From positions 342,084-406,083 of the forward strand of contig NZ_BBXA01000020.1 of the NCBI RefSeq assembly GCF_001014975.1: a stretch of DNA of 64,000 nt. The letters run 5' to 3'. Every line of letters begins with the position of its first letter. The first letter of the stretch is position 1. Positions 26,857 to 36,971 of this stretch are shown piece after piece. The position numbers and the translations under genes were made by a program. This DNA is from Novosphingobium sp. MD-1 (lineage in GTDB: Bacteria > Pseudomonadota > Alphaproteobacteria > Sphingomonadales > Sphingomonadaceae). The notes below the pieces were generated by a model. It saw nothing but the letters and a program-made list of their open reading frames with translations, did no database searches and was not told the origin of the DNA.

Positions 26857-28145
26857 GCATCGACCACACGCACAATCCGCAGGCATCGAGCTGGGTGCCG
26901 GGGGCGGACGACCATGCCGAATTCCCGGTCCAGAACCTGCCGCTGGGCATCTTCTCGACCGGCGGCGGCCCCGCGCGTGCCGGCACCGCCATCGGCGATT
27001 GCGTGCTGGACCTTGCTGCCATGGCGGAACAGGGCCTGCTGCCGCCGGCCGTAGTGCCGGCATTGGGGCAGGCCACGCTCAACGCGCTGTTCGCCCTGCC
27101 CGCCGACGACCGGCTGGCGCTGCGCCACGCGTTGTTCGCGTGCCTGACTTCCGACCGGTTCCGCGTGCGGCTGGACCCACTGCTGCACCGCGCGGAAGAC
27201 TGCGCGTTGCACCTGCCGTTCCACATCGGCGACTACACCGATTTCTACGTCGGCATTCATCACGCCACCAACATCGGCAAACTGTTCCGGCCCGACAATC
27301 CGCTGCTGCCCAACTATCGCCACGTGCCGATCGGCTATCACGGCCGTGCCTCGTCCGTGCGGGTCTCGGGCACCACGCTGCTGCGCCCCAAGGGCCAGCT
27401 CAAGGCGCCCGATGCCGAAGCGCCGGTGTTCGCGCCATCGCAGCGGCTCGACTACGAGCTGGAGCTGGGCGTGTGGATCGCGGGCGACAACGCGCTGGGC
27501 GAACCGGTGCCCATCGCAGATGCTTGGAGCCGGATCGGCGGGCTGACCCTGCTCAACGACTGGTCGGCGCGCGACATCCAGGCGTGGGAGTACCAGCCGC
27601 TCGGACCGTTCCTCGCCAAGAACTTCCTCACCACGGTATCTCCGTGGGTGGTGACGGCCGAGGCGCTGGCCCCGTTCCGCGTGGCCCAGCAACCCCGGCC
27701 GGAAGGTGATCCGCAGCCGCTGCCCTACCTGGTCGATGCCGCGGACGCCGAAGCCGGCGCGCTCGCACTGGACCTCGAAGTCACGCTCGCCAGCGCGGCG
27801 ATGCGCGATGCCGGCCTGTCGCCGCTCCGCCTGAGCCACGGCCCTGCGACGAACATGTACTGGACCGTGGCGCAGATGGTGACGCACCATACCTCCAACG
27901 GCTGCGATCTCCATGCCGGCGACCTGCTGGGCACCGGCACGATTTCCGGCCCGGCGCGCGATAGCTTCGGCAGCCTGATGGAGCTTTCGGGCGGCGGGCG
28001 CGAACCGGTCACGCTGCCGGGCGGCGAAACGCGCTGCTTCCTCGAGGACGGCGACCAGCTCACCCTGTCCGCGCGGGCGGTGCGCGACGGGTTCCGCAAG
28101 ATCGGCTTCGGTCCCTGCACCGGCACCGTCCAGCCGGCGCGATGA
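26853..28145 (+). CDS. fahA: fumarylacetoacetase
   Basis: 430 aa. It hydrolyses fumarylacetoacetate to fumarate and acetoacetate, the last step of homogentisate breakdown. Family blocks are DYTDFYVGIHHATNIGKLFR (metal Asp and catalytic His), PIGYHGRASSVRVSGT, LDYELELGVWIA with metal Glu residues, and LLNDWSARDIQAWEYQPLGP. It overlaps the VOC gene upstream and maiA downstream by four bases each. Confidence 0.97.
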   Translation: MSIDHTHNPQASSWVPGADDHAEFPVQNLPLGIFSTGGGPARAGTAIGDCVLDLAAMAEQGLLPPAVVPALGQATLNALFALPADDRLALRHALFACLTSDRFRVRLDPLLHRAEDCALHLPFHIGDYTDFYVGIHHATNIGKLFRPDNPLLPNYRHVPIGYHGRASSVRVSGTTLLRPKGQLKAPDAEAPVFAPSQRLDYELELGVWIAGDNALGEPVPIADAWSRIGGLTLLNDWSARDIQAWEYQPLGPFLAKNFLTTVSPWVVTAEALAPFRVAQQPRPEGDPQPLPYLVDAADAEAGALALDLEVTLASAAMRDAGLSPLRLSHGPATNMYWTVAQMVTHHTSNGCDLHAGDLLGTGTISGPARDSFGSLMELSGGGREPVTLPGGETRCFLEDGDQLTLSARAVRDGFRKIGFGPCTGTVQPAR

Positions 28146-28798
28146 CGCTGCAACTCCACGGTTACTGGCGCTCCACCGCCAGCTACCGCGTGCGGATCGC
28201 GCTGGCGCTGAAAGGCGTGGGCCACGAACAGGTGACGCACGACCTGCGCACCGGCGCGCAACGCGCGCCCGCGTTCCTCGCGCTCAACCCGCAAGGGCTG
28301 GTGCCCGCGCTGGAGCTCGATGGCGAAAGGGAGGGCGAAGCCGCCGTCCTCACCCAGTCGCTCGCCATTCTCGAATGGCTGGACGAAGCCTATCCGCACA
28401 CGCCGCTGCTGCCGCGCGATGCCCTGGGCCGCGCCACGGTGCGGGCGATGGCAGGGCTGGTCTGCTGCGACATCCACCCGCTCAACAACCTGCGCGTGCT
28501 GCAAGCGCTGCGGCGGGACTTTCAGGCAAGCGAGGCGCAAGTCTCGGCGTGGATCGCGCGCTGGATCGGCACGGGCTTCGACGCGCTGGAAGTTCTGATC
28601 GCGCGCCACGGCGGCGATTTCGCCTTCGGCGATGCCGCGACCATGGCCGATTGCTGCCTGATCCCGCAGGTCTATTCCGCTCAACGGTTTGGTATCGACC
28701 TTGCGCCCTGGCCGGCCATCGCGCGGATTGCCGCGCGTTGCGAGGCCCTGGAGCCTTTCCGACGCGCCCACCCTGCGCAGCAACCCGACGCGGATTGA
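28142..28798 (+). CDS. maiA: maleylacetoacetate isomerase
   Basis: 218 aa zeta-class GST. It isomerises maleylacetoacetate to fumarylacetoacetate with glutathione. The diagnostic N terminus GYWRSTASYRVRIALALKG carries the SSxxxR-type glutathione-activating site, here STASYRVR. LNPQGLVPALELDG and a C-terminal VYSAQRFGIDL stretch also match. It closes the hppD-VOC-fahA-maiA operon. Confidence 0.95.
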   Translation: MTLQLHGYWRSTASYRVRIALALKGVGHEQVTHDLRTGAQRAPAFLALNPQGLVPALELDGEREGEAAVLTQSLAILEWLDEAYPHTPLLPRDALGRATVRAMAGLVCCDIHPLNNLRVLQALRRDFQASEAQVSAWIARWIGTGFDALEVLIARHGGDFAFGDAATMADCCLIPQVYSAQRFGIDLAPWPAIARIAARCEALEPFRRAHPAQQPDAD

Positions 28799-28834
28799 GC
28801 AAGTTTGATAGATAAGTTCTATTGAATCTCCAAT

Positions 28835-28862
28835 TTCAATCAGTTGGAGTTGTTTGATTGAA
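28835..28862. promoter_or_regulatory. inverted repeat in AT-rich promoter of the YeiH/sulfite genes
   Basis: Perfect 8-bp inverted repeat TTCAATCA (28835-28842) and TGATTGAA (28855-28862) with a 12-nt spacer, just upstream of the exporter ATG at 28880. A partly overlapping ATTGAA...TTCAAT pair lies at 28821-28840. The size and spacing fit a LysR-type operator, and a LysR gene lies at the far end of this cluster. Confidence 0.5.
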
Positions 28863-28879
28863 AAGCCCATCTTCGGTGC

Positions 28880-29923
28880 ATGACAGCTTTTCTTTCCGCT
28901 CGCACCCACGCGCCCGGCCTTCTGGTCTGCGGGGCGGTGGCGCTGGGCGCGCTCGCTCTTGAGCGGCTTGAAGTCCGCGTTGCCGGCCATGCCTGGGTGG
29001 AAGCCCTGGTCCTGGCGATTCTGGCCGGCACCGCGGTCCGCACGCTGTGGACGCCGCCCGCGCGGTTCGCATGCGGCATCCAGTGGGCCGCCAAGGGCCT
29101 GCTCGAATGCGCGGTGGCGCTGATGGGCGTGACGATCAGCTTCGCCACGATCGCCGCCGCCGGGCTGCCGTTGCTCGCCGGTATCGTCGCTATCGTGTTT
29201 GGCGCGATCGCTGCCAGCTTCCTGCTCGGCCGCGCGTTCGGACTGCCGCCCAAGATGGCGGTGCTCGTCGCCTGCGGTAACGCGATCTGCGGCAATTCCG
29301 CCATCGCCGCCGTCGCGCCGGTAATTGATGCCGAAAGCGACGACGTGGCCACGGCGATCGCCTTCACCGCCGTGCTGGGCGTGGCCGTGGTGATCGCGCT
29401 GCCGATCGTGGCACACGCGCTGCACCTGAGCGCCGCCGCCGGGGGAACGCTGGCCGGCCTGACCGTCTATGCCGTGCCGCAGGTGCTGGCCGCCGCAGGC
29501 CCGCTCGGCCCCTCCGCCGTGCAGACCGGCACCCTGGTCAAGCTGGTGCGCGTGCTGATGCTGGGACCGGTCGTCGCCTGCCTGTCGGTGCTCAAGGCGC
29601 ATCAGGCCGAAGAAGCGGAAGCCGCCGCGGTCCGGACTCCGGGGCTCCGCCATGGCTTGCTACATTTCCTGCCGCCGTTCATCCTTGTGTTCCTGGCGCT
29701 GGCGGCGCTCCGTTCGCTGGGCCTCGTCCCCGTGGCGATGATCGCCCCGGCGCACGAGGCCAGCGTGTTCCTGACGATCCTCGCCATGGCGGCGCTGGGC
29801 CTTGGCGTCGACCTGCGGAGCGTTACCGCCGCCGGCCCGCGCGTGGTAACGGTGGTTACGCTGTCGCTGCTGCTGCTCGGCCTGGCCGCGCTGGCGGTGC
29901 TGCGGCTGACCGGCCTGGCCTGA
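28880..29923 (+). CDS. YeiH/UPF0324-family putative sulfate/sulfite exporter
   Basis: 347 aa integral membrane protein with about ten helices. Family landmarks are the WAAKGLLECAVALMGVTISF segment and the reentrant-like VACGNAICGNSAIAAVAPVI motif. YeiH proteins are LysR-controlled and annotated as sulfate exporters. Placement before a sulfite-dehydrogenase pair supports a role in removing sulfite or its product sulfate. That role is inference from context. Confidence 0.88.
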   Translation: MTAFLSARTHAPGLLVCGAVALGALALERLEVRVAGHAWVEALVLAILAGTAVRTLWTPPARFACGIQWAAKGLLECAVALMGVTISFATIAAAGLPLLAGIVAIVFGAIAASFLLGRAFGLPPKMAVLVACGNAICGNSAIAAVAPVIDAESDDVATAIAFTAVLGVAVVIALPIVAHALHLSAAAGGTLAGLTVYAVPQVLAAAGPLGPSAVQTGTLVKLVRVLMLGPVVACLSVLKAHQAEEAEAAAVRTPGLRHGLLHFLPPFILVFLALAALRSLGLVPVAMIAPAHEASVFLTILAMAALGLGVDLRSVTAAGPRVVTVVTLSLLLLGLAALAVLRLTGLA

Positions 29924-29962
29924 ATCAGAAAACCTGAACGGGGGCCGGAAGGAGAAGAAACG

Positions 29963-31207
29963 ATGAACCAGTTCGATTCGATGCTGGCCACGCGGCTCGG
30001 CCGGCGACGGCTGCTGCAAGGCGGCGCGGCGCTGGGCGCGGGCGCGCTGGCCGCCCCGGCGTTCGCGGCCGACGGCACGGTCGACCTCCACCTGCCGGGC
30101 GGCCCGTCCACGCGGCCGATGACCACGGCGTTCCCGGGCAAGGGGCCGATGATCCTGCAGCGGATGCGGCCGCCGCTGCTCGAAACCCCGCTCTCGGTAT
30201 TCGATGGCGATGTTTTCACCCCCAACGACCGGTTCTTCGTGCGCTGGCACTGGGCGGACATTCCGACGACGGTGGACGTCAACGCCTTCCGCCTTGCCGT
30301 GCGGGGGGAAGTGGCGAAACCGCTTTCACTGACGCTGGCGGACATCCTGCGCCTGCCGCGCTTCGAGATCGCGGCGATCAACCAGTGTTCGGGCAATTCG
30401 CGCGGGCTGTTCCAGCCGCGCGTGCCCGGCGCGCAATGGGCGCATGGGGCCATGGGCAACGCGCTGTGGACCGGCGTCCGCCTGCGCGACGTGCTCGATC
30501 TTGCGGGCGTGCGCCCCGGTGCGGTGGCGGTGCGCTTCGGCGCCATGGACCAGCCGCTGGTGCCCGAAGCCCCGGATTTCTCCAAATCGCTCGACCTCGA
30601 CCACGCGCGCGATGGAGAAGTGATGATCGCCTTCGCCATGAACGGGGAGCAGTTGCCGCTGCTCAACGGCTTCCCGCTGCGGCTGGTGGTGCCGGGCTGG
30701 TATTCGACCTACTGGGTCAAGATGCTCAACGACATCGAGGTGCTGGCCACGCCCGATACCGGGTACTGGATGGCCAAGGCCTACAAGATTCCGGACACGC
30801 CCGGCGCCAATGTCGCCCCCGGCAGTTCCGGCTTCCCGACCACGCCGATCAACCGCATGGTCGCGCGCAGCTGGATCACCAGCCTGGCCGAAGGGCAGAG
30901 AGTGCCCTGGTCGCCGACGATCGCGGTGGGCGGCATCGCCATGGGCGGCGATTGCGGCGTCGCCCGCGTCGATGTCTCGGCCGATGGGGGCAAGACCTGG
31001 CTCCCCGCCACATTGGGGCCGGACAAGGGCAAGTACGGCTTCCGCCGCTGGGATGCGCGGGTGCCGGTCAGCGCGCCGGGCATGGTCGCGCTCATGGCCC
31101 GCTGCACCAGCGACAAGGGCGAGACACAACCGCTGCAGCCGATCTGGAACCCCGGCGGCTTCATGCGCGCCAATGTCGAAACGACCACGATCATGGTGAC
31201 CGCATGA
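29963..31207 (+). CDS. periplasmic sulfite oxidase-family Mo enzyme (SorA-like)
   Basis: 414 aa. The Tat signal (RRRLLQGGAALGAGALAAPAF) predicts export folded with its molybdopterin cofactor. Mo-ligand Cys142 lies in NQCSGNSRGLF, and the GDCGVARVDVSADGGKTW region marks the dimerisation domain of sulfite oxidases. It would oxidise sulfite to sulfate. The next gene overlaps it by four bases and encodes the c-type cytochrome acceptor, as in SorAB. Confidence 0.9.
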   Translation: MNQFDSMLATRLGRRRLLQGGAALGAGALAAPAFAADGTVDLHLPGGPSTRPMTTAFPGKGPMILQRMRPPLLETPLSVFDGDVFTPNDRFFVRWHWADIPTTVDVNAFRLAVRGEVAKPLSLTLADILRLPRFEIAAINQCSGNSRGLFQPRVPGAQWAHGAMGNALWTGVRLRDVLDLAGVRPGAVAVRFGAMDQPLVPEAPDFSKSLDLDHARDGEVMIAFAMNGEQLPLLNGFPLRLVVPGWYSTYWVKMLNDIEVLATPDTGYWMAKAYKIPDTPGANVAPGSSGFPTTPINRMVARSWITSLAEGQRVPWSPTIAVGGIAMGGDCGVARVDVSADGGKTWLPATLGPDKGKYGFRRWDARVPVSAPGMVALMARCTSDKGETQPLQPIWNPGGFMRANVETTTIMVTA

Positions 31208-31605
31208 TGCGCTGCCTGCCCACGTTCGCACTTCTCGCCGCGCTCGCCTCCGCCACGCTCGCCGTGTCCGCCGCCGGCGCGCGCAAGCCGGAGCCGGCGC
31301 CCGCGCGCGTCACCGCCAACGGCTTCACGCTGACTTCCAGCGCCATCGAACTGCCGGTGGAGGAGCCGTTCTTCCCGGACAGCCCGGATGGCGGGCCGAA
31401 AGCGGACACGATCAACGCCGATTGCACCGCCTGCCATTCGGCCAGCATGACGCTGACCCAACCCGCGCTCTCGCCCGAAGCCTGGGCCGGCGTGGTCCAC
31501 AAGATGCGCGACGTCTATCACGCGCCGGTGCCGGAGGAGGACGTGCCCGCGATCCTCGCCTATCTGGCGCACCTTTCCCCGAAAGCAGCACCCGTCAGGG
31601 AATGA
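31204..31605 (+). CDS. monoheme cytochrome c subunit (SorB-like)
   Basis: 133 aa with an N-terminal signal peptide (cleavage near VSAAGA). A single heme-binding CTACH at residues 74-78 follows DTINADC, and the axial Met is probably in VHKMRDVY. It likely accepts electrons from the upstream SorA-like enzyme. The start is either of two adjacent ATGs (31204 or 31207); 31204 gives the ATGA overlap. Confidence 0.88.
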   Translation: MMRCLPTFALLAALASATLAVSAAGARKPEPAPARVTANGFTLTSSAIELPVEEPFFPDSPDGGPKADTINADCTACHSASMTLTQPALSPEAWAGVVHKMRDVYHAPVPEEDVPAILAYLAHLSPKAAPVRE

Positions 31606-31608
31606 CGA

Positions 31609-32508
31609 TCAGGGAATGACGCGCCCCAGCCGGTCTTCCAGCAGGTCGATCATGCCCTTGACCTTGGGCACCAGCTGGCGGCGTTGCGGATAGACCGCCC
31701 AGACGGGCTCGGGCGCGTCGCGATAGCGGTCGAGCAGCGTGACCAGCCGCCCGGCGGCGATATGATCGCGGACGTAGAACGCGGGCAGCTGGCACACGCC
31801 CATGCCCGCCACCGCCGCCTCCACCACCGCCGCGCCGCTGTTGCAATGCAGCCGGCCGGTGGGCACGAACGTCAGCCGCCGGCCGTTTTCCACGAAATGC
31901 CAGGTGGCGTTGGTGCCGATCAGGCAGTCGTGCGCTTCGAGATCCTGCCAGCGCGCCGGCGCGCCCTTGCGCGCGACATAGGCCGGCGCGGTGCAGAGGT
32001 CGGACGAGCGGCTGGCGATCTGCCGCGCCGCCAGCCGGTTATCCGCAGGATGGCCGGTGCGGATGCCGATGTCGAAGCCTTCCGCGATCAGATCGACCAC
32101 ACGGTTGGTCAGTTCCACGGTCGCGGTGATGCCGGGATGGCGCTCCAGGAACTCGGTGACCACCGGCGCGACGAAGCGTTCGCCCATCGAGATCGAGCAG
32201 GTGATGCGGATTTCGCCCTGCATCTCGCCCTGCCGGGTCAGGTATTGCAGCGCCTCGTCGCGTTCTTCGACCAGCCGGCGGCCCTGCTCCACGAAGGCGC
32301 GGCCCACCGGCGTCAGCGTGACGGTGCGCGTGGTGCGGTCGAACAGGCGCGCGCCCACTTTCGCCTCCAGCCGCGCCACCGCCCGGCTGACGTGCGAGGT
32401 GGACGCCCCCAGGCGCCTGGCCGCCGCCACGAAGCTGCCGGAATCGGCAATCGCGACGATCTCTTCGAAGCCGTCCCACTTGGACAATCGATTATCCCAT
32501 GCTAGCAA
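31609..32508 (-). CDS. LysR-family transcriptional regulator
   Basis: 299 aa. The N-terminal HTH (residues 10-65, FVAAARRLGASTSHVSRAVA followed by RLEAKVGARLFDRTTR) and the C-terminal periplasmic-binding-like effector domain are complete. It lies convergent to the sulfite genes and divergent from frmA, with about 80 bp between its start and frmA. It may regulate either group; the target is not settled. Confidence 0.93.
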   Translation of the reverse strand: MLAWDNRLSKWDGFEEIVAIADSGSFVAAARRLGASTSHVSRAVARLEAKVGARLFDRTTRTVTLTPVGRAFVEQGRRLVEERDEALQYLTRQGEMQGEIRITCSISMGERFVAPVVTEFLERHPGITATVELTNRVVDLIAEGFDIGIRTGHPADNRLAARQIASRSSDLCTAPAYVARKGAPARWQDLEAHDCLIGTNATWHFVENGRRLTFVPTGRLHCNSGAAVVEAAVAGMGVCQLPAFYVRDHIAAGRLVTLLDRYRDAPEPVWAVYPQRRQLVPKVKGMIDLLEDRLGRVIP

Positions 32509-32590
32509 TAGAATAAACCAGAACCACGTATTTATCGCACGGCTGGTCCAATGTTAAGGGCGGCCGTCCCATTTCCTGGAGGATGCCCTC

Positions 32591-33703
<1,113 letters not shown>

Positions 33704-33714
33704 AGCACGCTATC

Positions 33715-33742
33715 GCGCTTCTCCCGCCAGCGGGAGAGGCGC
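33715..33742 (+). terminator. hairpin after frmA
   Basis: Inverted repeat with arms CTCCCGC / GCGGGAG extended by GCGC ends, 11 bp past the frmA stop. No long T-tract follows. It may end frmA transcription or be another short intergenic palindrome. Confidence 0.45.
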
Positions 33743-33787
33743 CTGTTCCTTGCCCTGGGGCACGATGACCTGATCGTGCCCACTTCT

Positions 33788-33871
33788 CGTCATTGCGAGC
33801 GGCACGCGAAGCAATCCAGAGTCCCGTGTGCGGCCCTGGATTGCCGCGGGGCTGCGCCCCTCGCAATGACG
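33788..33871. repeat. 84-bp palindromic intergenic repeat, copy 2
   Basis: Same length as the copy at 15615-15698 and nearly identical when reverse-complemented. It starts CGTCATTGCGAG and ends CTCGCAATGACG, with the internal CAATCCAGAG arm. It lies between convergent frmA and the enoyl-CoA hydratase gene. Confidence 0.9.
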
Positions 33872-33894
33872 CTTCAAGGCAAGGCCATCCGCGT

Positions 33895-34680
33895 CTACGA
33901 AGCGCGCGTGAAATCCGGCCTGCGGCGTTCGAGGAACGCCGCAACGCCTTCCCGGCCTTCCGCGCCGGAGCCCGCCGCCGCGATCGAATCCGCCTCCACC
34001 GCCAGATGCGCGGCAAGATCGCGCGTCGAACTGTCCAGCAGCAGCGCGCGGGCGGCGCCCAGCGCCCGCACCGGCGCAGCGGCCAGCCGTACCGCCATCG
34101 CCTGCCCTTCTGCTGCGAGATCGGCATCGGGCACCACACGCGTCACCAACCCCAGCCGCGCTGCCTCTTCCGCGCCGACGCGGCGGTTGGTGAGAATCAT
34201 CTCCTGCGCCACGCGCAGGCCCGCCACGCGCGGCAGCAGCCAGCTCATGCCCCCATCGGGGGTCAGGCCGATGCCGGAATAGGCCGCGGTGAAATGCGCG
34301 GCTTCGCCCGCCAGCACCACATCGCCCAGCAGCGCCAGGCTGAGGCCCGCGCCCGCCGCCGGGCCGTGAACCAGCGTCAACAGGGGCTTGTCCATCCGCG
34401 CCAGCACCAGCACCGCCTCGTGCAGCGCGCTCGCCAGTTCGTGCAGGAAAGCGCCCGCGCGATCGCCGGCGGCGGCGAAAGAGGCGATGTCCCCGCCCGC
34501 GCAGAACAGGCGGCCGTTGCCCGCCAGCACCACGCAGCGCACCGCCGGATCGCCCGCGCAGTCGCGCGCCGCGGCATCCAGCGCGCGCGCCAGATCCATG
34601 TCGATGGCGTTGCCCTGATCGGGCCGGTTGAGCGTGATCGTGGCGACACCGCCATCACGGGTGAGCAGGACGGGGTTCAT
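33895..34680 (-). CDS. enoyl-CoA hydratase/isomerase family protein
   Basis: 261 aa crotonase-fold protein. The oxyanion hole segments are GRLFCAGGDIASF and HGPAAGAGLSLALLGD. Only part of the usual catalytic Glu pair is recognisable (GIGLTPDGGMSWLLPR has Asp rather than Glu), as in PaaG/isomerase-like members. Start ATG at 34680 overlaps the kinase gene stop (ATGA). Last gene of a five-gene acyl-CoA operon. Confidence 0.9.
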   Translation of the reverse strand: MNPVLLTRDGGVATITLNRPDQGNAIDMDLARALDAAARDCAGDPAVRCVVLAGNGRLFCAGGDIASFAAAGDRAGAFLHELASALHEAVLVLARMDKPLLTLVHGPAAGAGLSLALLGDVVLAGEAAHFTAAYSGIGLTPDGGMSWLLPRVAGLRVAQEMILTNRRVGAEEAARLGLVTRVVPDADLAAEGQAMAVRLAAAPVRALGAARALLLDSSTRDLAAHLAVEADSIAAAGSGAEGREGVAAFLERRRPDFTRAS

Positions 34681-35753
34681 GCGCAGGCCTCCATCGCTTC
34701 GCGCGCCAGCGCCGCCAGCCGGGGGAAGGCTTCCGCCCGTTCCCGCGCGTGGGCGCTGTTGGCGGTGCCGCGCAGCACGCGGCCCTTGATGCCGTGAAAG
34801 ATCGCGGCCAGCCGGAAGAAATTGAACGCGATATAGAAATCCCAGTCCGGAATCCCCGCGCGCCCGGTGCGGTGGCAATAGGCGGCGATGTAATCCGCCT
34901 CGGTCGGCAGGCCCAGCGGCACCGGATCGGCCCCGCCCAGCCCGGCGACGATGTCCGGCGGCATCCGGTACATCGTGGCGTGATAGGCGAAGTCCGACAG
35001 CGGATTGCCCAGCGTCGACAGCTCCCAGTCGAGCACCGCAACCACGCGCGGTTCGGTGGGATGGAAGATCATGTTGTCGCAGCGGAAATCGCCGTGGGTC
35101 ACACGGCTTTCGTCGCCCGGCGGAATGTGCGCGGGCAGCCAGGCGACCAGCGCGTCCATGTCCGCGTTGCGGCCGGCCAGCTCGTCCTCAAGATACTGCT
35201 TCGTCCAGCGCCCGATCTGCCGTTCGAAGAAATTGCCGGGCCGGCCAAAGTCGCCCAGGCCCACCGCCGCGGGATCGACCGCGTGCAGCGCGGCGATCGT
35301 GGCGTTCATGGCATCGTAGTAGGCGGCGCGCTCGCCCTGCGGCACGTCGGGAAAACGCGCATCCCAGAAGATGCGGCCATCGACCATCGCCATGACGTAG
35401 AACGCGCTGCCGATCGCGCCATCGTCCTCGCACACGCCCAGCACCGGCGGCACCGGCACCGGCGTCGGCCCCAGAGCGGTCAGCACGCGCGCCTCGCGCA
35501 GCACGTCGTGCGCGCCTTTCAGCAGCGGCCCCGGCGGCTTGCGGCGCAGCACATAGCGCGCGCCCGGCGTAGACAGGCGATAGGTGGGGTTCGACTGGCC
35601 GCCATTGAACTGCGCCACCTCCAGCGGCCCGGCGAAGCCCGCGACATGCGCCGCCATCCACCGCGCCAGCGCGGCTTCGTCGAACGCGACGCGAACCTCG
35701 CCCGCGCCGGCGTTGGCCCCGCCGGCGTTGTCGACCGCCCCTTCAGCCGCCAT
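34677..35753 (-). CDS. APH-fold acyl-CoA-associated kinase (LvaA/ACAD10-11 kinase-like)
   Basis: 358 aa aminoglycoside-phosphotransferase-fold protein. The Brenner motif HGDFRCDNMIF (catalytic Asp, Mg-binding Asn) and VVAVLDWELSTLGNPLSDFA (the DFG-equivalent Asp) are intact. Close relatives pair with acyl-CoA dehydrogenases, as fused in ACAD10/ACAD11 and as LvaA in levulinate catabolism, where they phosphorylate the 4-hydroxyl of hydroxyacyl-CoAs. It overlaps the upstream ACAD stop by 11 bp and the hydratase start by 4 bp. Antibiotic modification is unlikely given context. Confidence 0.85.
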   Translation of the reverse strand: MAAEGAVDNAGGANAGAGEVRVAFDEAALARWMAAHVAGFAGPLEVAQFNGGQSNPTYRLSTPGARYVLRRKPPGPLLKGAHDVLREARVLTALGPTPVPVPPVLGVCEDDGAIGSAFYVMAMVDGRIFWDARFPDVPQGERAAYYDAMNATIAALHAVDPAAVGLGDFGRPGNFFERQIGRWTKQYLEDELAGRNADMDALVAWLPAHIPPGDESRVTHGDFRCDNMIFHPTEPRVVAVLDWELSTLGNPLSDFAYHATMYRMPPDIVAGLGGADPVPLGLPTEADYIAAYCHRTGRAGIPDWDFYIAFNFFRLAAIFHGIKGRVLRGTANSAHARERAEAFPRLAALAREAMEACA

Positions 35754-36930
35754 GGCTGTGCCGCCAGTCGCGCTTGACCTTCTTGGCCAGGCTCCACTTG
35801 TGGACCTCGGTCGGGCCGTCATAGATGCGGAAGGCGCGCACTTCGCGGAAGATCTGCTCGACGATGGTCTTGTCGGTAACGCCGGTGCCGCCCATCACCT
35901 GCACGCAACGATCAGCGATGCGCATCAGCGCCTCGGACACCGCCACCTTGGCCATCGAGCTTTCGACGGTGCCGAGCGAGCCGGTATCGAGCACGGCGGC
36001 GCACCAGTCGATCATCAGTTCGGCCTGCTTCAGATCGATCATGTTCTCGGCCAGCATGAAGCCCACGCCTTCGTGATCGATCAGCTGCTTGCCGAAGGCC
36101 ATGCGCCGGTTGGCATAATCCACCGCGATCTCGTTGGCGCGGATGCACCCGCCCAGCCAGCGCATGCAGTGCGACAGGCGCGCCGGGCTGAGCCGCACCT
36201 GAGCATACTTAAAGCCTTCGCCCGCATCGCCCAGCATCTGGTCGGCGGGGATGCGCAAGTTGTCGATGGTGACCGTGGCATGGCCGCCCGGCATCGAGCT
36301 GTCGATGGTGTTGGGCACGTGATCGATGCGGATCGCGGGATCGGGCAGGTCCACCAGGAACATGCACGCGCCGCCCTGCGAATCCGGATCAACCGACTTC
36401 GCCATGACGATGCCCACTTTCGCGCCTTCGGCACCGGTGATGAACGCCTTGCGCCCGTTCACCACCCAGTGGTTGCCATCGCGCCGGCACGTGGTCTGCA
36501 TCATCGAGGGATCGGACCCGGCGCCGCCTTCGTCGGACGGCTCGGTCATGAAGAAGGCCGAACGCACGCGCCCTTCGACCAGCGGCGCCAGGAAGCGCGC
36601 CTTGAGATCGGCGCTACCGACATGGCCCAGCAGGTACATGTTCCCCTCGTCGGGCGCCTGGGTGTTGCAGGCCAGCATCCCCAGCGGCGAAAGGCCCGAC
36701 GCGATCAGGATCACGGCGGTTTCGCGCTGGTTGAAATGGCTGCCATCGGGGCGGATATGGGGGGTGAGGACGCCCGCCGCGCGCGCCTTCTCGCGCAGTT
36801 CCATGACCAGCTCGTCGGTCGGCGCGCCATGATGGTCGCGGCGCGGGTCCTGTTCATAGGGAACCACGGTTTCGCGGACGAAGGCTTCCACCTTCGCCGC
36901 CATGTCGAGCGCTTCGCGGCTGATCGTCAT
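35743..36930 (-). CDS. acyl-CoA dehydrogenase (ACAD11/LvaC-like)
   Basis: 395 aa FAD-dependent dehydrogenase. Flavin and substrate blocks include FFMTEPSDEGGAGSDPSMMQ, NGRKAFITGAEGAKVGI, and the C-terminal QVMGGTGVTDKTIVEQIFRE followed by RAFRIYDGPTEVHKWSLAKKV. Position directly upstream of the APH-like kinase, with an 11-bp overlap, mirrors the ACAD10/11 fusion and suggests it acts on a phosphorylated 4-hydroxyacyl-CoA or performs ordinary dehydrogenation. Confidence 0.9.
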   Translation of the reverse strand: MTISREALDMAAKVEAFVRETVVPYEQDPRRDHHGAPTDELVMELREKARAAGVLTPHIRPDGSHFNQRETAVILIASGLSPLGMLACNTQAPDEGNMYLLGHVGSADLKARFLAPLVEGRVRSAFFMTEPSDEGGAGSDPSMMQTTCRRDGNHWVVNGRKAFITGAEGAKVGIVMAKSVDPDSQGGACMFLVDLPDPAIRIDHVPNTIDSSMPGGHATVTIDNLRIPADQMLGDAGEGFKYAQVRLSPARLSHCMRWLGGCIRANEIAVDYANRRMAFGKQLIDHEGVGFMLAENMIDLKQAELMIDWCAAVLDTGSLGTVESSMAKVAVSEALMRIADRCVQVMGGTGVTDKTIVEQIFREVRAFRIYDGPTEVHKWSLAKKVKRDWRHSHGG

Positions 36931-36971
36931 CGTATCCTCACCCCCTGTTGCATACTCACCCGTGTTTGGTC

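Noticed and set aside
34677..35753. Aminoglycoside resistance gene
   Set aside because: The APH fold is shared by metabolic kinases; overlap with an acyl-CoA dehydrogenase gene points to acyl-CoA metabolism.
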